A stretch of DNA of 64,000 nucleotides from Rotaria sp. Silwood1 (GCA_905250075.1 CAJNOP010000003.1:7102262-7166261), one strand, 5' to 3'; counted from the stretch's first letter, positions 13,251-29,983 are shown. The notes: a model not told the origin generated them from the sequence alone. Program-made: numbers and translations.

Positions 13251-13694
13251 CTAGAAATATGGATAGTTTTTTGTAAAAATTATATTAAAATGTCTACTAG
13301 ACACTTCGTTTGTTTTTTCGATGGTATGGTTTAGCAACACAATTATCGAAAACTCGCTACAACAAAAGCTTAATGAAAGACAACACAAAAATAAAACGTT
13401 AATTTGTCGTAAAGCATAAAGCAAAAAGCAACAGAGCAATACATTTACAATGAAAAATTTTAGAAAAAAAAAATTTGTTTATAGTCATCAAAAAGATGTA
13501 TAACATAAACATAAGCTTCAAATAAGCAATTGGAAAAAGAAATGCATTGTGTGGAAACAATAAATAAATAAATAAATACGATTTATATTTATAATTTAGT
13601 TAAGTTCTATTTGATGACTGTTTGATTATATGCAGAACCTCTAAAAGAAATAAAAAAAAACACCTAATAATCAAAAAACTTCTTTGGTTTTTTT

Positions 13695-16048
13695 TTACAA
13701 TTTGCCATTATTATCCACGGATTGCATTGGTGCTGCAGATACTGCAACAACTGCAGTTGCAATAGCTGCTGTATTTACTAATGTTCCAGCAAGTGGTTGA
13801 GATTTATTTTGAATATTATTACCAGCAGCATTTGTGACTGTATTGTCATTTTTGTGAATTTCATCATCTGAATCATATTCATCGTCACTACTACTTGATG
13901 ATAAACGGAAATAGTTGTCTTTAACAAAATGAAATATACCACTAATAAGAACAAAAAAAAAAGTTGTTTTATAAATTTTATTTGAAATAAAGTACTCAAA
14001 ATTTTTCTTACGGTTTCTTTGCTAAAGGATTAGGTGCATTTTGTAAAAGATTTCGATACTGTTCAGATTGTATAAAACGTGAATAACTATTTTTTTTCAT
14101 TAATTCATGAATATGCTTTTCAGCTTCCATAAAAATGTCACTATAAAATCAAAGAAATGAATTCGATTTTAAACGATTGAATTTTTTCGTTTATTTTACC
14201 GGTCAGGATTGTCCAGTTGTTTAACAATTTTTGTTCGTATTGTATCATTTATATTAACTTCTTGTGGTGCATTTGGTGCTAAATGTTCTCTAAACAAATA
14301 ACAAACACTAAAATAAATGATTGACTTTTTCATAAAAACAAACCGATAGACATAATCAGCTTTCTGTTTTATTTGTGGCAATGAACAATTACGTATTTCT
14401 TGTACATGTAAATAAAAATTTAGGCTTTCAGTTGAAAAATCAGCTTTGCAAAACTTCATAAATTCACATACACCAGTTGGATCTGAAAGAAGTTCTCTGC
14501 AATTGAATGACCAACGACGAACACGAAGTTGAGTTGGATAATCAACTCTATAAATCAAATAGGTTTTGTTCTATATTATATCAAATATGTATATAGAGAA
14601 AAATAGATACATACAGAGGTTGCATAAGAGTCCATCGTTCTGTATCGGATGTTAACCATGGATTTGATGGTGAACAGTGTCCCAAAAACGGATCATAATC
14701 ACTGAATAATTCAGCGAATGCGCATAAACTAAAAAAAGAGAACAAAAAAATATAATAAAAATTAGAATTTCTTGTTTTCGAATGGATTAAACTGGATTTA
14801 TAACAACATAAAGCAATCGGGTTCAAATGTTCGGAAAAGAAAATAATAATAAAAAAAGGCAACATCGATCGATCGGTAGGGATGTTGGGACACATGTATT
14901 AATACACAAATGAGGAGAAAAAAAACCTTTGATGTGTTTGTGATGATTTTGTGCGTACTCGATTGGTCAATGTCTGTTGAAGATATTCAAGCTGAAAAAA
15001 TGGTAGTTGAATCATTTTTATTCTCTAACTGATTTGTTTTATAAAGTCTAAAGAAAAATGCTCATTTAAACTTACACGTCGTTTTATTAATTCTTCACGT
15101 TTCATCGGTCGATATGTATACAAATCATGCCGTATATCCATTTCAAGTATTGATGCCTCATCCGGCTATTCATAGTACCAAAATTTGTTACAAAAAAAAA
15201 GAAGGAATCAATTCAGAAACTTACTGACGGACGCATAACATGCCAAAAAGCTCGTTCTTGACTATCAATTATTGTTTTATCGGTTTTTTTACGATCTTTG
15301 AGTACACTATAATAAATAGAATATATAGAAAAAATTTCTATATTAAAAAGAAATATCTTACCGAAGTTGAGCTTCAGCTTGCATTGTAACGAAATCCCAT
15401 TGATGAATTAATTTCTTTTTAAGATCATTTAATGCATACTAAAAATATTACAATCTAATATTATTTAAAAATGAACAATAAACAAACCATTTCATATTCT
15501 TCAAGACCATGTCGTTGACGATTTCTTAATGTTCGTTTTAATAAATAAATAGCTAAAGAAATTAATCGATACGTAATAAAAATAAAAAAAGAAAATAAAA
15601 CTTCTTGTATTCAACAAACCATATTCAACATTGCCTGTTGTCCAATTAGTTGAAACCCAAAAATATGGTGCTTGAAAACGAAATAATTCATTATCATCTT
15701 TGATTTGTACAGCTCCATTTGTTGTTACATGAAAAAAATAACCATAATAACATAATAATGAAGCAAGATGACGTGCTTCAGCTAAATAATGAAAACAAAA
15801 AAGAAATAATTTTCAATAATAAACAAACAATATTATTCACCAGAATCCTTAACATTTAATTTTTGCATAATCCATTCTGATACATCATTACCCGTAAATG
15901 CATTTGGTATTGTGGTAAGAAATAATTTTTGTTCACGAACAGGTACACCTGCTGTTGGATGTTGCATTGCTTTAACAATACGTTCCATACGTTGAAATTG
16001 AAGCGAACGTGGTAAAGTTTTACGTTGACTATGCGTCGTTATTTCCAT
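13695..16048 (-). CDS. RGS7: R7-family regulator of G-protein signalling (RGS6/7/9/11-like)
   Basis: GTPase accelerator for Gi/o alpha subunits, expected to pair with a Gbeta5-type subunit. Twelve exons: 16048-15841, 15781-15620, 15552-15488, 15438-15362, 15306-15225, 15165-15076, 14991-14927, 14728-14615, 14547-14344, 14289-14200, 14140-14012 and 13941-13695. They total 510 residues, all in phase, with introns of about 50-85 bp except one of 198 bp. Order: DEP domain (about 20-105), R7-homology helices (FRFQAPYFW, YLLKRTLRNR, MQAEAQLR, DSQERAFWHVMRP), GGL region (about 220-285, ending YDPFLGHCSPSNPW) and RGS domain (about 296-428, RRWSF to SEQYRNLL). The tail is unusual: a Ser/Asp/Glu cluster followed by an Ala/Val-rich hydrophobic stretch near the C-terminus. 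The symbol is a family label; the single gene may be co-orthologous to all vertebrate R7 members. An acceptor-like TTTTAG lies just upstream of the ATG. Confidence 0.92.
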
Positions 16049-16764
16049 TATGATTAAAATGTTCTAAAAGTGCATTGATGACAAGAAAGAAAAAAGATAT
16101 CATATAAATGTATTGATTATGTTTCTTCGTCATTTTCACGGACAACAAGAGCATGATACACAAAAGACGTGTAATTGGAAAAACACACTCGTTAACATAA
16201 ACAATAGAAAACGCCATATTAAATATCAAGGAGCACAAGGAAAAAAGAAAAGAACAAAACAAATATATTTATTGAGATATTAGTTGAGAATAAGAACAGT
16301 TTGTTTCGTAAACTGGTGATAAATAAAATATTAAAAACAACTGTCCAAGACAAACACATAGAGGACTAAAACATGAAATATCTGACAGAAAAAAAACAAG
16401 CTTTCTTTCCAAGTCATAGCACATCTTTTATTCCTCAAAAAAAAAAGATTTTTCTTTGTAAAAAAAACAAAAAACAGCACGTTTCTCGAAGCAAATTAAA
16501 AAACAACACGGACAAAGACAAAAAAATATTTGTTCATTAATATTGCAGCATATTGTCAGATTGTATATTTTGAATTTCGATTTGGTTTTTTTCTTCCTAA
16601 AAGCTTAAATAAGCGAAAAACACAGACAAAAGAAGAGACACACATACGCATGAACAGACATGACCAACAATAATATATAATAGAAAAATAGTAATGTAAG
16701 AAATAAAAAAAAAAGAAAAAAAAATTATTTTGTTGTTTTCATTTGAATATGATTACATGATTTA
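16049..16764. other. Intergenic region between Ena/VASP and RGS
   Basis: Contains the Ena/VASP 3' UTR and the RGS promoter. It is rich in A tracts, and no coding content was seen. Confidence 0.4.
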
Positions 16765-18314
16765 TCATTTTTTTATACGTTTTTGTTGATCAAGAATAGC
16801 AGTAAGAATTTCTTGTTTAGCTTTTTCAATATCTTTACGTAGTTCTGTAAGTATTTCGTTTTTGATTTTTTCCAGATCATTTGATATATTTGTTAAATTT
16901 GATTCATTTGTTTTTCGTGCAACACGTGGTGATGTTGAAACAGGTGCAACTGTTGTTGGTGGTAAAGTTGATGTTGTCACTTTTGGTGATGCTTTACTAG
17001 GTGCTGCATGTGATGAATCAGTTTTTTCGCCTTCATCAATAACTTTACGTCGTTGAGCAAATTTAGCTGCCATTTCAGACATTAAATCCGTTGGTGGAGC
17101 ACTAGATGTACTTGTTTTTCGTGCTGTATTCGTACCACCATTTCCATTAGCATTAGGAAGAAGTAATGCAGGTGCAGGTGGTGGTCCACTACCAAAACCA
17201 TTGGGCATTGGAGGTGGTGGTGGAGGAGGAGGAGGTGGTGGTGGAGCAGCAGGAGGAGCACTACCTGTTGTCGACATGGATGGATTTATTGGTGGAGTGG
17301 GTGGAATATTATTGGTTTTATTTGTTGAATTATCACCGTATGATGAATATGAATCCGAAATTAGTGCGTAATTTGTATCGTCGTCTTCAGTTGGTGGATG
17401 ATTTTGGCTATAATAATTATTACTAGTTGAAGTTGGTATAGAATTTATGGATGTTGAATTCGGACGCAATTGGTTATTGTAAGACGGCGACGAATGTTGT
17501 TGTTGTTGTTGTTGTTGCTGTTGTTGCCTTAGCTCAGATGCAGAAGAAGAATTTGACGTGGAATGGATGGATACTGTTGTTGCTGTCGAAGGAAGGGAGG
17601 AAGAAGAAGGCTGGTTGGTTTGACGTATATTCGATGTTGCACTGTTATTATTAGTATTATTACTTTGTGTCGTCGATGAAAGCGTTGCTTGAGTATTAGT
17701 ATTCGTCGGAGAAGAAACATTTGTAGCACCATTGACACTTTCCAGAATTTTCATCATTGTTGTACCAAATTCTTGTGCATCAAGTTTTGATGAAAAATTT
17801 AATCCATATACACTTGATTGATCACGCCATTGATGAAATGTAGGTGTTGCTTGATTATATTTCATACCTTTTATGATTGAATGATTTAAAACAACTTCAT
17901 GATTTTGTATTTGTCGACCAACAATACGATATGTTTGAGTTTCTGGAGTAAATAATAATTGAATTTTAGCTGGACCATTAGGTGCACAATGTATCCATTT
18001 TTTTTGTGCATCATTATAAATCATTGCTGTTGCTTTGCAACTTGTTAAAATATCTTCTTTTGGACTATTACCAACCATTGTTGATGGTAGGGGTGATGAT
18101 GGTGATTCAACCTGTTTTGTTGATGAAGATAATTGATTACTTGATGTGGATATAGATGAAGCAAGCTAAGAGAAACAAAAAGAATTCTTTAGCTCGTTGT
18201 CTATTGTATTTATTTCATATTGTTCAGTGTTGACATGTGTCTTATCTATTATACCTTAGTAGTACTTCTCAAGTTGGATGATGAAGCCACAGGCAGTTTC
18301 TTTCCTGTTGACAT
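16765..18314 (-). CDS. ENAH: Ena/VASP actin-elongation protein
   Basis: Promotes barbed-end actin elongation at filopodia, lamellipodia and adhesions. Two exons, 18314-18255 and 18165-16765, give 486 residues in phase. EVH1 domain at about residues 57-163 has the aromatic ligand-binding positions preserved (KKWIH, FHQWRDQ, VYGLNF). A long Ser/Thr/Asn/Gln-rich linker with a poly-Gln run follows, then a proline-rich core (twelve consecutive Pro, then PMPNGF) for profilin and SH3 binding. An actin-binding segment LMSEMAAKFAQRRK is next, and the C-terminal 40 residues form the right-handed coiled-coil tetramerisation segment (EILTELRKDIEKAKQEI). Thus EVH1, proline-rich region and EVH2 are all present. 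The start at 18314 sits four bases after an acceptor (TTTTGCTAG). A phase-compatible alternative first exon lies upstream. The symbol is a family label (Ena, VASP, EVL). Confidence 0.93.
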
Positions 18315-18661
18315 GTTTCTAGCAAAATAAGCTCGTCTAACTTCTTCTTTTTCTTTTTTTTTCACTTGACGCAATAGGGGAACAATATATAAGTGTATTC
18401 GTATATATATATATATAATGTGTGAGTGCAAAAGAATAATAATATCAGATAGAACAAATGACGTATGCAGAAATGGTATCATCGTCAGGAGAATATTCCT
18501 TCTTATTCCTTTCTCTTTCTTCCCCCTTCATTTATTGTATTTGTCGTCATTCTCATCGCCTGCACTTTATAATGTACTATAAACTTGTGTACATTGATGA
18601 TTACTCGCATGTGTTTTGTTCATATACGTGCAAGTAGAAAAAAGACGAAGTGTCATTGTGA

Positions 18662-18692
18662 ATATATATATATATATATATGTGTGTGTGTA
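18662..18692. repeat. (TA)n-(TG)n microsatellite
   Basis: Uninterrupted AT dinucleotides pass into TG dinucleotides. It lies in the intron or upstream region of the Ena/VASP gene. Confidence 0.85.
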
Positions 18693-18699
18693 TGGGTGT

Positions 18700-19299
18700 A
18701 TTATTAGTGATAGTTTTAACATGAAGGATAGGTCTTGTGCAATCTAATCAATTGGTATTTATATGAAATATGGAGAAGGTTATACCAAATAAAGATAAGA
18801 TGATAAATAATGAATAGTTGTTTGTTCGTCTCTTGGTTTTGTTTTAGTTTCTCTGCTAATTTATGAATGTTAATTAAACTTAATAGAAAAAAGAGTTAGT
18901 CAACGATCAATGACATTGATGACATGAATACGTATAGAACAAATTTTCATTTATCATTTGAGAAATTCTTCTAGCTAAGACAACAAAAAAACAACAGATG
19001 CTTTAGACGATTATCCTACACGCGTACATGCAGCATCATGCAATGTCTTTCTTTTTTTCCTCCTCTCAGCAGGATATATGGCAAACAACGCGTTAAAAAA
19101 GCTAATCAATTATCCATGTGTATACGTATGTGCGTGTGTGTGCCAACGGCGGCATATTCGCACCATTTCATCTCTATACTATCATAGAATAGAATCCTAA
19201 AAGTAATATTAAGGGGTGACCTCAATTTACATGGAGTGAAGTGTTTAACATTTTTCTCACTTATCTTTCCTAAAGAATATATAAATATTATTCTTGAAT
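18700..19299. other. Upstream region of Ena/VASP without a gene
   Basis: This holds AT-rich sequence with GT-rich patches near 19120-19140. If the upstream exon at 19444-19770 belongs to Ena/VASP, this stretch is an intron. Confidence 0.35.
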
Positions 19300-19443
19300 T
19301 CAATGAATATCCAATGTAAATGTCAAAAAGCGTTGACCAAGGATAAAATAGACATAAAAAAAATTTGCTATTTTGGTATTTCTGTTCATTAAGAAGAAGA
19401 AGAAAACAATTTCTAGTTTGTTCTTTATTGTTTCTTTTTCTAC

Positions 19444-19770
19444 CTGATCATATGTATGGCTAGATTGATCAAACATTTTTTCTGTCTCTTCTGATATGAC
19501 TACTTGTTCTTTAACGTTGTCATTTTCTATAATTGTTGCCTGTTTCTCATTAGAGTTTTCATTGGGTTGATCTTTGTCATTAATCACAACTTTGTCTCTA
19601 CAATTATTAATTGGTGTTGAGATAGTAATATGTCGAGTAGGTGTTGTCGGATTACTATTCACTGTTGTTGGAGATCTGAAATTAGATGATAATATTGTTG
19701 TTATTGATGACTTTGGTCGATGAGAAGAATCGCGATGTTGTTTGGATCGAAACGGGTTAAACTTACGCAT
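19444..19770 (-). CDS. Possible alternative first exon of Ena/VASP, or small separate gene
   Basis: An ATG-initiated frame of 109 codons ends at a donor (CAG followed by GTAGAA) in phase 0. The second Ena/VASP exon at 18165 also begins in phase 0, so direct splicing would give an isoform with a different N-terminus. The segment is basic and Ser/Thr-rich at the start (MRKFNPFRSKQHRD) and acidic later, with no known domain. The frame continues past the donor to 19300, but that part is Phe-rich and looks intronic. If it is unrelated to Ena, it is a small orphan gene. Confidence 0.4.
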
Positions 19771-20955
19771 TATTAAATATTTATATGAATGTATTTTTTT
19801 TTCGTTCGTACTGATAAATTACTGTTTTTTATTTGTAACATACTTTCTGGAATTAGTCATCGAATATTAATATGACTACAGAACTGATCTATCTTATTTC
19901 AAAAAGAAAACGAAAGATTTTTTTTTTTTCTTTCGTCTTTATTGTACAGGTAGGAGCCTAGTACATATACAAATGAGTAACACATGCTCTTGTGTCACAT
20001 TGCATGTTCTACTAATAGTACGAAATTCGACATGAAAAAGAAAGAAAAGACTTTCTATACTTATTCATCAATAATAATAATAACAAACGAAAAACAAAAC
20101 ACTGTGTCAACAGATCGACAGATAAAAAATAAAAATGATCGATGATGTTACTGTTGCTGTCTGTCAAGTGACTGTAAAATAGCTCAAGTATGTTGTAAAA
20201 TAGTGAAACACGATGAATCATGCTTTTTATTTTGTTATAAACATACCTTATAAATATAGACTAATTGAAAAATAAAAGAACATAGATCATAAGAACATTT
20301 CACTTGAATTCTATAAATAATATAAATAATAGATCATATAATTTGATTATTTTTCCTTTTTATTACCATTATTACAACGAAAAGATCCTGAGAATGAATA
20401 GTACAAATATTTTCTTTGGCTAAAACACAACTTTGTTCAATCATCTAGAAGAAAAACAAGAGAAAAAAGAGAGACGTAAATTTGTAAAACAATCATATGA
20501 ATTGAACATCTGTGTCCTTTTATGTTCAATAAACTATACTTCTATTGACATGACCCATTTATTTATTTCATTTAGATTTAATTTGTTGTCTAATGAGAAA
20601 ACTCTTTTATATATAATAAAAAGTTTATTGAAAAAATAATATTTAATTAAATTTTTCAATTTATCGATCAATGAATAGTAAATATGCATTAATATGTTAA
20701 AGAATAGATCATAGAGGTCATGATCTTTCTTTTGATTGGTTTTATTAAATATCAAATTATATTATTGACTTGGTGGATGACGAAAAAAAATTATGTATGT
20801 TTGTCGTCATATCTTATGATTATTTGTAATATTTTGTTTTCTTTATAGATAGATTATGTCTATTTAAAATATTATAACTTAGAAAATCTTTCATTTTGAA
20901 AGAGAATAATTAAACATTAAATTTGCATTATGTTTTCTGTTAAACAAAGTCAATC
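19771..20955. other. Divergent intergenic region between Ena/VASP side and PAP
   Basis: About 1.2 kb between a minus-strand and a plus-strand gene, so probably both promoters. No conserved gene was seen, and the short open frames are Leu/Phe/Tyr-rich products of AT-rich DNA. Confidence 0.35.
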
Positions 20956-24777
<3,822 letters not shown>

Positions 24778-25263
24778 ATAAATAAGACATTTCTCGAAAT
24801 AATACATTGGATTACTGTTGTTTGATGTATTTCTTTGTGTCTTTCTTCTACTTGTTCAAAACCTTATTGTCTCTCTTTCGTTCTCTATTCCATTTGTTTT
24901 TTGTTTTTTTTCCATTTTGAGGAACAAAAAGAAAAAAACAACAAAAAAAGAAAAAAGATTAAAAAGAAAAAAAAGAAGAAAAAACGTTTCTTTTCCTTTT
25001 TGTGTGTCGTTACTTGAAACTGTTCATTTTCTTTTCTAACTCTGTGTTTTGTTTGGTTCAACTGCTGTATATAAAATACGCTTGTAGCACATATAACTAA
25101 ATTAAAAAATGAACCCAAAAAAATTAGAAAAATCTTAAAAGGAAAGATTAATAAAAAAAAAATAAAACGAATGCATATACATACATACATATATACATAT
25201 ATATATATTTATACATGAAAATTCTTTGCTGTTTGCTTGTTCTATTTCTTTGCTTTATTCTAG
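24778..25263. other. PAP-PPIL4 intergenic region
   Basis: Purine-rich and pyrimidine-rich runs (AAAAAAGAAAA types), then ATAC repeats near 25180-25210. It ends in a strong polypyrimidine tract and CTAG acceptor at 25262-25263. No gene was seen. Confidence 0.45.
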
Positions 25264-25274
25264 ATTTAGATAAA

Positions 25275-27378
25275 ATGTCTGTTGTACTTGAAACAACATT
25301 AGGTGATATAACTATTGATTTATATTATGAAGAACGACCAATATCATCTAAAAATTTTTTATATTTATGTGCAATAAAATATTATAATTTTTGTCTTTTT
25401 CATTCAATACAAACAAATTTTATTGCACAAACAGGTGATCCAACAGGTACAGGTCGTGGTGGTGAATCAATTTATAGAGAATTATATGGTGAACAAGCAA
25501 AATATTTTGATATAGAAAAAAAACCATTAATTAAACATCGTAAACGTGGTACGGTATCAATGGTTAATAATTCAAATAATCAACATGGTTCACAATTTTT
25601 TCTTACATTATCAGCAAATCTTGATTCATTAGATGGTATTCATACAGTTTTTGGTGAAATTGTTGATGGTTGGGATGTATTAGATAAAATAAATATAGCT
25701 GTTGTTGATCGAGATTTTCGACCATATCATGATATACGTATTATACATACAGTTATTATATCAAATCCATATAAAATTCCATCATCATTAGATATACCTG
25801 AACGTTCGCCATCGCCAACTATTGAACGTGTTAAATCATCAATGATTGCATTCGATGAAATATTTGATGAAGATCGTGTACAAGGAAAAACAGATGAAGA
25901 AATAAAAGATTATATTGAAGAAAAAGAAGCACAAGCAAGAGCACAAATTCTTGAACTTATTGGCGATTTACCAGAAGTACGTTACTTTTCTTTTTATTGT
26001 TTATTTTTCAATCGAATTTGATTATCTAAATTAGAGTACTGCATGAATATAACTTTTCGTATTCAACCCACGGATTACAGTATTCTAATCGTTGTTAATT
26101 TATAACTAAGGATTAGAAACACAAATTGATACAAATGAAAAAAGAAATTCCTTATCTTGTTTTGAAATGAATTTTATCATCTAGATTTATTATCAGAAAA
26201 CTTATATTTTTATATTATTGAACAGTCGATTTCGAGCTACGTACGCATGATAAAGTGCTTGTGAATCGTATTTTTGATGAATACTTCCTTGGGTAGTCAA
26301 CCATACAAAACATAAGATTCTTGGAAGACATTTTTCGTCTATAGAACTCGTTGCGTTGATTATTTTACTAAAAAAATATTCAAATTTCCCCAATAAATCA
26401 TCATGCTAGGAGGAAAATACTCAAAAACTTCGGCTATTCCTGACAATGTGCTCAGCAGTAGTTGATGTTTTTGAGTATTGTGATCTTAGAACCATGATTT
26501 ATTCAGTAAATTTGAATAGTTTGTTTTACCAAAATGATCAACACACAACGAGCTATAAAAAATCCTAAAGACAAATAAATCTGCTGAGAAACTTGCACTT
26601 TTTCGATTCACTATCCATGAACAAAAGTATGATTCGCAAGCATTTTGCCATTGCTCGTATAGTCAGAAGTCTTACGAAACTCTTTCAAAGAAATTTTGAA
26701 TCTTATATGTTCAAATATTTTTTACTCGATAGACTAACTCATAATCAGAGAAAATAGAACGTTCTTAGTGTAAATAAAATAAAATAAAAAACAATTTCAT
26801 TATTTCTTAACTATGCAAATTTGTCTTTCTTTTAGGCTGATATAAAACCACCAGAAAATGTTCTATTCGTATGTAAATTAAATCCAGTTACAACTGATGA
26901 AGATTTACAAACAATATTCAGTCGATTTGGTGAAATTCTCAGTTGTGAGATTGTACGAGATAAAAAGACAGGAGATTCACTTTGTTATGCATTTATTGAA
27001 TATGAGAATGAAGAAGATGCTGAACAAGCTTATTTTAAAATGGATAATGTACTTATTGATGATCGACGTATACATGTAGATTTTAGTCAAAGTGTAGCAA
27101 AAGCAAAATGGGAATATGATAAAAAACAAAGAAAACTTAAAGCACTCAAAGCTCAACGACGATCACCACGACAATCGCCACGACGATCACCACGAATGTC
27201 GCCACGGCGATCACCACAACGAGCATCACGACGATCACCACGACGATCGCCACGAAGATCGCCACGGCGATCGCCACGGCGATCACCACAACGAGCATCA
27301 CGACGATCACCACGACGATCACCACCGCGATCACCATCGCGGTCATCTTTATCGAAACGATTCAAATCTAAACGTTAA
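25275..27378 (+). CDS. PPIL4: Peptidyl-prolyl isomerase-like 4 (cyclophilin-RRM protein)
   Basis: Nuclear cyclophilin with an RNA-recognition motif, linked to the spliceosome. Exons 25275-25976 and 26836-27378 give 414 residues in phase, with an 859-bp intron. The cyclophilin-like domain (1-165) has [34 protein letters not shown] and GSQFFLTLS. Several PPIase active-site residues differ, as is usual in PPIL4. The RRM is at about 237-320, with RNP2 LFVCKLNP and RNP1-like [11 protein letters not shown]. The C-terminus is a run of RRSP/RASR repeats ending SKRFKSKR, an SR-type nuclear-speckle tail. A strong acceptor (TTTATTCTAG) ends 11 bases before the ATG, so the 5' end is likely spliced, in cis or to a spliced leader. 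Confidence 0.95.
27157..27345 (+). repeat. Tandem repeat encoding the SR tail of PPIL4
   Basis: Twelve-base units built on CGACGATCACCA encode repeated Arg-Arg-Ser-Pro. A longer block including CAACGAGCATCACGACGAT occurs twice, showing internal duplication. Opposite-strand and other frames stay open only because of this repeat. Confidence 0.9.
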
Positions 27379-29983
27379 TAGCAAAAATTTTTTGTATCAA
27401 TTTATTGTTAATAAATCAGATGTCATGGATAAAATCTGCCTGATTTTATTCATATATTTCGATTGTTACGTATACAATTTGAATGGTATGTTGAAAAGAA
27501 AAGTTAGAAAGACTACAACCTATTGAATCCATCTTAGACTTCGTCGAGTTCCAGTCTCAAACACTATTCATTACATATCATAAATTTAGTCAAACTTTGT
27601 TTTTTTTCCTAATGGTTGTCTTGAAACACAAGTCTTAATTTATACTTAATTGAGTTCATTGGTGTATGTTATATTTATTAAATATGTGAACCATATAGAG
27701 TTATCAACAGCTAATATTGATTTTCTTTAGTATGTCAAAGGAGTTTTAAATTCTTCATTATTATTGACGGTTTATTATGGTTAAAAACAAATATAGTCTT
27801 GGGTCGCTGTTTTATGATGACTGTATCAGATGCATATTACTAGTCGTAGACTAATTTTTAATAGACGAAAACGAAATTCATCATTTTTTTTTTGTCAAAA
27901 GAAAATGTTGTAGTTGCTCTTAATCTCATCAAATTTCTATTTAGCTATATAACATTTTTTTGGTTATGCAAAAATCTTAGAATGATTGAAAGAGTTCCAA
28001 CACTAATTTTACTATTAATATAATTATTGAAAAAATAAAAAGTAACATTGTAATATGTAAAATAAATTAAGAATGCTCACAATATTGAAATGAATTTCTT
28101 TTAAATGCTGAAAGAAATGAACTTGATACTGAGTACCAGTCAAAATAAAAAAAATGACTAGATTTTCTTGAACAGCATGAGTTATAATCATTCGAAGAAG
28201 AAAAAGCACTTCAATTATTATGAAATACTTTGTATGCTTTAATGAACACAACAGGAGGAGAAAATCAATTTTTTTCTGGTCATTAATGAGGAACCTTTGT
28301 TGTGTATTTAATCCTCTATAAGAATGAATGGTTTGAAGAACTATTGCTAATTTTGAGATATTTCCTATGAAACTAACTTTATTTGTGACATGAGCAGAAT
28401 AAGACGTTTTCCTCAATTTTCTACATACATACACAAGCATCTAAAATCCAATGAATGTACATCCATAAAGAAAAATGAATCAAGTATTGTTTTGTATGAA
28501 TAATAGATAATAATAGATATATACAACTATTTTTCAAAAATGAATACAGTTTCTTTAACTTGTATTAACACTTACCATAGAAGAATGCTCTAATTACTTA
28601 AATGATCATTTAAAACAATAATCAAACAAAGATAACTAGTTTGTTTTTACAAAAGATTGTCATGATGAAGAGAAAGTTGTTCGCTTAGGAAAACTGTTCA
28701 ATTCATATTATTCCAAATAGTTAAATTATTTCTGAAAGAACAGAAATACGAAATAGTTAAAAAATCTATTTTTAATTTAACTTGTACATCTACGTTCTCA
28801 AAAGGATAATATGTGAAATGCTTGGAGCATTATTTCATCTAATTGTTCATCGAGTGTGTATCAGTATGATTGTATGTGTTTTTCTGTTTCAAAAAAATTT
28901 TTCGAAAAAAAATTTGAGTAAAACATTGGATTTCTTTTAGTCATCTGACTTCTATTTACTTCCCATTGTAGAATACTACCAATCAGTATCCCGTCTTAGA
29001 TATGTATTAGAATTTCAATAGTTCTCATCGATGAATAGATACGATAAGTCTGTATACTCTTCGTCAAAATTCTCTCATAAGACTATCGACAGAGTCTATT
29101 CTCTACGATCTTCAATTCAATGACTCAATCTATTGGTGATGTTCTGATAATGATATCTGTAGTATATATATATGATAAATATTCAGATAGATTAATCGTT
29201 AGGAATGATCTTCGCAACGAAACTTCCAAACATAGATGATTTGAAAGGTATTTTGCAATCTTGATTTCGAAGCACTTTATGCCGATGATTTTTATTTCTA
29301 TGAGGTTCATCTTGGCAATACAGTACACAACCATGAGGTTAGATATATGTGAATAACAATGTGTTCACTTGTATCATGAATATTGAAAAGAAAATATGGT
29401 AATAAATTAAAAACAATGATGAGAAAAAAAAACGATCAATTGTATAGATTGAATACGGATGTATCTTTTAATCAATGAATTAACATCGAAATTCAATATA
29501 AATAATGAATGATACAATCTATCAAAATCATAATGAATGGACTTGCTAGTCGTGCTGATTTGTCAAGTGCTTTTATTAATATTGAATGTTTCTAGTTTCT
29601 CTTTTACCATTTAATTATGTATCAATGAATATTGACACTGAAAAATTTCATTTTTTTTGTGTATTTAAACATAAGAAAGAGTATTATTTAATCTTGTCAA
29701 ATTTTTTAGTTAACGAATATTCTCAACAAATAGACCAAACATTCAAATAAAACATGTTCCTTTTTCTTAAACTAGCGACATGTATGCAAAGGTTATGGTT
29801 TTGCTTTTGATTGGTTCTTATTTAGCCAAATAATTATCTGACAACGGTAAATTTCGACTAACTTATTCCCGCCACGCCACGCACTCACGACCAAATAAAA
29901 TACCATCGCATTCCGCTCATACTTTCGTTTTATATTAACTGCGTACCATTATCAGATTCAAATTTAGTTATACAGTTTAAATC
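27379..29983. other. 2.6-kb region without a convincing gene
   Basis: PPIL4 3' flank followed by AT-rich sequence. The longest open frame, 28024-28440 on the minus strand (138 codons), is rich in Phe, Leu, Ile and Tyr with no family signature. I treat it as a chance ORF. The right end has a CCACG-containing GC patch (29868-29895), probably the MANF promoter. Confidence 0.4.
29866..29895 (+). promoter_or_regulatory. GC-rich patch with CCACG boxes upstream of MANF
   Basis: GCCACGCCACGCACTCACG stands out in AT-rich DNA about 95-115 bases before the MANF ATG. CCACG is the ATF6/XBP1 half of ER-stress elements, and MANF is a known unfolded-protein-response gene in animals. I do not find the full CCAAT-N9-CCACG spacing, so this is suggestive only. 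Confidence 0.3.

Noticed and set aside
17166-17426. Val/Glu/Gln-rich frame antisense to Ena/VASP
   Set aside because: Antisense reading of the proline-rich and glutamine-rich coding repeats.
18662-18692. Candidate CRISPR or regulatory array
   Set aside because: Simple dinucleotide microsatellite without spacers, in a eukaryotic genome.
27116-27526. His/Asp-rich plus-strand frame and two long minus-strand frames over the PPIL4 3' end
   Set aside because: They are shadow frames of the 12-bp SR-coding repeat, which keeps all frames open. The RRM-SR frame is the real one.
28024-28440. Minus-strand frame of 138 codons
   Set aside because: Composition is Phe/Leu/Ile/Tyr-rich with no motif, no flanking splice pattern and no neighbour context. 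Probably chance in AT-rich DNA, though I cannot exclude a lineage-specific gene.
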